The position numbers were made by a program, and so were the translations under genes. Below are positions 6,784-8,314 of a stretch of 8,314 nt of DNA, piece after piece (positions within the stretch are counted from its first letter, which is position 1; each line of letters starts with the position of its first letter). The notes beneath the pieces are model-generated. The model was not told the DNA's origin, made no database searches, and saw only the letters and a list, made by a program, of their open reading frames with translations. The DNA is from an uncultured Mailhella sp. (GTDB lineage: Bacteria; Desulfobacterota; Desulfovibrionia; Desulfovibrionales; Desulfovibrionaceae), in the NCBI RefSeq assembly GCF_905187505.1, contig NZ_CAJJIC010000108.1, positions 1 to 8,314 of the forward strand. The letters are read 5' to 3'.

Positions 6784-7692
6784 TTGAACTGGACTATAGA
6801 ACAGTTGCGCGCCTTTGTCACGGCGGCGGAAAAAGGTTCGTTTTCCGCCGCGGGCCGGGCCATGGGCAAGGCACAGTCCGTGGTGAGCACGCACATCGCC
6901 ATGCTGGAAGACAGTCTCGGCGTGGAACTTTTTGATCGTTCATCCCGCTCTCCTGTGCTTACGGAAGCGGGGCGTGCGCTTCTGCCCGAGGCACACGCCG
7001 TGCTCAGGCAGAGTCACCGCTTCGACTCCTGCGCCATTGCGCAGTACAGCGGCGAGGCCGTGCAGCTCAACATCGTGGTGAGTCACGGCGTGCCGTTTCA
7101 GGGCATAAGCGAAGGCATGGCCTCGCTTTCGGCAAAGTATCCGTTTTTGAGCGGCAGCTTTCACATCATTTCTCTGGATGACGTGTGGAAGCAGGTGAGC
7201 GAGGGAAGCGCGCAGATAGGCATCGTGGGCGGCCAGCTTCCGGAAATCAAGAACAACTGCGAAATGGTGTGCCTCGGGCAGATGCGCTACTGTCTCGTGG
7301 CCTCGCGGGAATCCTCCCTCGGTCAGATGAAGAGCGTGAAGCTGGAAGATCTTGCGCAGTACCGGCAGATCGTGTTCAACCGCACGCGGGCCGAACGGTA
7401 TCTGCTCAGCTCCCAGTACTGGGAGGTGAACGACGTGGTGGCCGCCATGTACTGGGCCTCGCTCGGCATAGGCTGGGCCGTGGTGCCGCTGGGACTGGCC
7501 AAGCGCATAGCGCGCGACGAGTCCATGAAGAACCTCGTCATCCTCGACATGGACAACATGGCGCTCATGGCGCACAACATCTACCTCATCTGGAACAACG
7601 CCTTCAGCCGCAGGGACATTCTCGAAGACCTCTGCCGGGATTTGAAGACCTATTATCAGCAGGCCTTCGAGCAGGGGGACACGCTGTTCTAG
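6784..7692 (+). CDS. LysR-type transcriptional regulator, divergent to the efflux operon
   Basis: DNA-binding regulator of 302 residues, normal LysR length. The N-terminal winged helix-turn-helix covers about 3-62: IEQLRAFVTAAEKGSFSAA, with the recognition-helix segment at about 28-40 (GKAQSVVSTHIAM) and LEDSLGVELFDRSSR at 41-55. A linker helix follows to about 88, then a periplasmic-binding-protein-like effector domain at about 92-295, with FHIISLDDVWKQVSEG in the first subdomain and GIGWAVVPLGLAK at 228-240, typical of the family. The TTG start is the only usable start between the in-frame stop at 6718-6720 and the helix-turn-helix; a weak GGGGGA lies five bases upstream. Its divergent position suggests control of the efflux operon, as MexT controls MexEF-OprN, though orthology is not claimed. 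Cys159, Cys163 and Cys170 form an unusual cluster in the effector domain. The inducer is unknown. Confidence 0.93.
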   Translation: MNWTIEQLRAFVTAAEKGSFSAAGRAMGKAQSVVSTHIAMLEDSLGVELFDRSSRSPVLTEAGRALLPEAHAVLRQSHRFDSCAIAQYSGEAVQLNIVVSHGVPFQGISEGMASLSAKYPFLSGSFHIISLDDVWKQVSEGSAQIGIVGGQLPEIKNNCEMVCLGQMRYCLVASRESSLGQMKSVKLEDLAQYRQIVFNRTRAERYLLSSQYWEVNDVVAAMYWASLGIGWAVVPLGLAKRIARDESMKNLVILDMDNMALMAHNIYLIWNNAFSRRDILEDLCRDLKTYYQQAFEQGDTLF

Positions 7693-7743
7693 CCTGCCGG
7701 ACGGGGCACGGATGAAAAGATGCCGGGAAGAGTGCCCGGCGCG

Positions 7744-7785
7744 GCGTGATTTCTGAAGCGGAAGCCAGGAAGTCACGCTTTTTTT
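7744..7785 (+). terminator. Rho-independent terminator of the lysR-type gene
   Basis: GCGTGA at 7744-7749 pairs with TCACGC at 7773-7778. The stem continues inward as TTT with AAG and CTG with CAG, with one bulged G, leaving a roughly ten-base loop. Seven T follow at 7779-7785. It starts about 50 bases after the stop codon. A short GCCGGG/CCCGGC hairpin at 7722-7740 comes first but has no T-run. Confidence 0.85.
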
Positions 7786-8181
7786 GTGCCGTTTTCCTCC
7801 CTGCGCTCGGCGGCGTCGTGCGGCGCGTTCCTCAGGCCTCCTATTTAAAGGATGAGGCGACGGCGCGGGCCGGGGGCGTCCGGACGTTTCAGGACGGGAA
7901 GGGCGGCGTGAGGGCTGCACGAGGCAGCGGAGAAGAGCCTCGGGGACGGCGTTTTTCGGGACGTCGTCATGACGGGAAAGATCGTGGAACAGGGCCCCCA
8001 TGCCGGAAGACGCCCGGGCAAGGCCTTGTGCTTTCGTGGGGCCGGAAGGAGCTGAACGGTTCATGTCCGTCAACGTCAGCGGAAGGAACGAAACAAAGAT
8101 AAGACAACAGATGTCCTGAATGCGTCTTGCGTCCGGCGCAGGCCCTTGTGCGACGCCGACACGGGGCGGAAACATGGTTGC
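7786..8181. other. GC-rich non-coding stretch with short perfect dyads
   Basis: About 400 bases between the regulator's terminator and an orphan hairpin. The plus frame at 7746-8102 has no ribosome site, begins inside the terminator and is dominated by Arg and Gly, so I do not call it. Perfect palindromes of ten or more bases lie at 7877-7886 (CGTCCGGACG), 7965-7974 (CGTCATGACG) and 8019-8028 (CAAGGCCTTG), and TGAAC-G-GTTCA at 8053-8063. No tRNA, insertion sequence or known regulatory RNA is recognised. Confidence 0.5.
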
Positions 8182-8205
8182 CCGTTCCCGGGAACGGACA
8201 TTTTT
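8182..8205 (+). terminator. Orphan terminator-like 16-bp palindrome
   Basis: CCGTTCCCGGGAACGG at 8182-8197 is a perfect palindrome that can fold as a six-pair stem with a CCGG loop, and ACATTTTT follows on the plus strand. No gene lies upstream on that strand after the regulator's own terminator. It may end an unannotated transcript, catch read-through, or be a protein binding site. Confidence 0.4.
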
Positions 8206-8314
8206 CTGAGCATGATGGATGAAAAATTTTCAGACATGGCTTTTTTGAGTGGAAAAACTATATATTACAGTATGATAAAATATTTTATTTTTATAATTTA
8301 CAATACGTTTTGAA
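8201..8314. other. AT-rich gene-free end segment
   Basis: GC falls to about 16% over 8251-8314. It contains TAAAATATTTTA (8276-8287), a 12-bp palindrome, and the related words TTACAGTATG (8265-8274) and TTACAATACG (8298-8307) spaced 33 bases. No open frame or clear promoter pair is visible. It probably belongs to the control region of a gene beyond the right edge. Confidence 0.55.

Noticed and set aside
7722..7740. GCCGGG/CCCGGC hairpin after the regulator as its terminator
   Set aside because: Six-pair stem without a following T-run; the longer stem with seven T at 7744-7785 is the better terminator.
7746..8102. 118-codon plus-strand frame after the regulator
   Set aside because: It begins within the regulator's terminator, lacks a ribosome site, and has Arg/Gly-rich noise composition.
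6940..8175. 411-codon minus-strand frame opposite the regulator and its downstream region
   Set aside because: Codon-aligned antisense of the regulator running on into non-coding DNA and across its terminator; no domain recognised.
1..8314. CRISPR array, insertion sequence, tRNA or rRNA
   Set aside because: No regularly spaced repeats, transposase frame with terminal inverted repeats, or tRNA/rRNA-like segments were seen in either flank.

Overview
The window holds one complete tripartite RND drug-efflux operon on the minus strand, a divergently transcribed LysR-type regulator on the plus strand, and long gene-poor flanks. The coding part is GC-rich with strong GC-ending codon bias. Both ends fall abruptly to under about 22% GC. 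The efflux proteins are AcrA/AcrB/OprM-like, with two lipoprotein signal sequences and an outer-membrane channel, so the host is a Gram-negative (diderm) bacterium. GC-rich genes beside very AT-rich intergenic DNA would fit a Desulfovibrio/Bilophila-type organism, but that placement is a guess from style, not shown by the sequence.

Layout. 1-140 is very AT-rich and carries a perfect dyad at 23-43. 141-697 has no convincing gene, only short doubtful frames and some dyads. 698-723 is the terminator of the efflux operon. 774-3908 (minus) is the RND inner-membrane pump, 3908-5101 (minus) the periplasmic adaptor lipoprotein, and 5138-6544 (minus) the outer-membrane factor lipoprotein. 6545-6783 is the shared divergent control region. 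6784-7692 (plus) is the LysR-type regulator, which starts at TTG, and 7744-7785 is its terminator. 7786-8200 is non-coding but rich in short perfect dyads, ending in an orphan terminator-like palindrome at 8182-8205. 8201-8314 is again AT-rich.

How it works together. Transcription of the operon runs from the divergent region through the channel, adaptor and pump genes to the terminator at 698-723. The last two genes overlap by one base. The pump takes substrates from the periplasm or inner membrane using the proton gradient, the adaptor bridges it to the channel, and the channel releases them outside. The divergent LysR regulator most likely controls this operon and itself through TTGAT/ATCAA elements near the overlapping start regions. 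The substrates and the inducer cannot be read from the sequence.

No wholly new system is evident. The points most worth a second look are the compact divergent control region, the altered hydrophobic-trap residues of the pump, the Cys cluster in the regulator, and the dyad-rich non-coding flanks, one of which ends in an orphan terminator.
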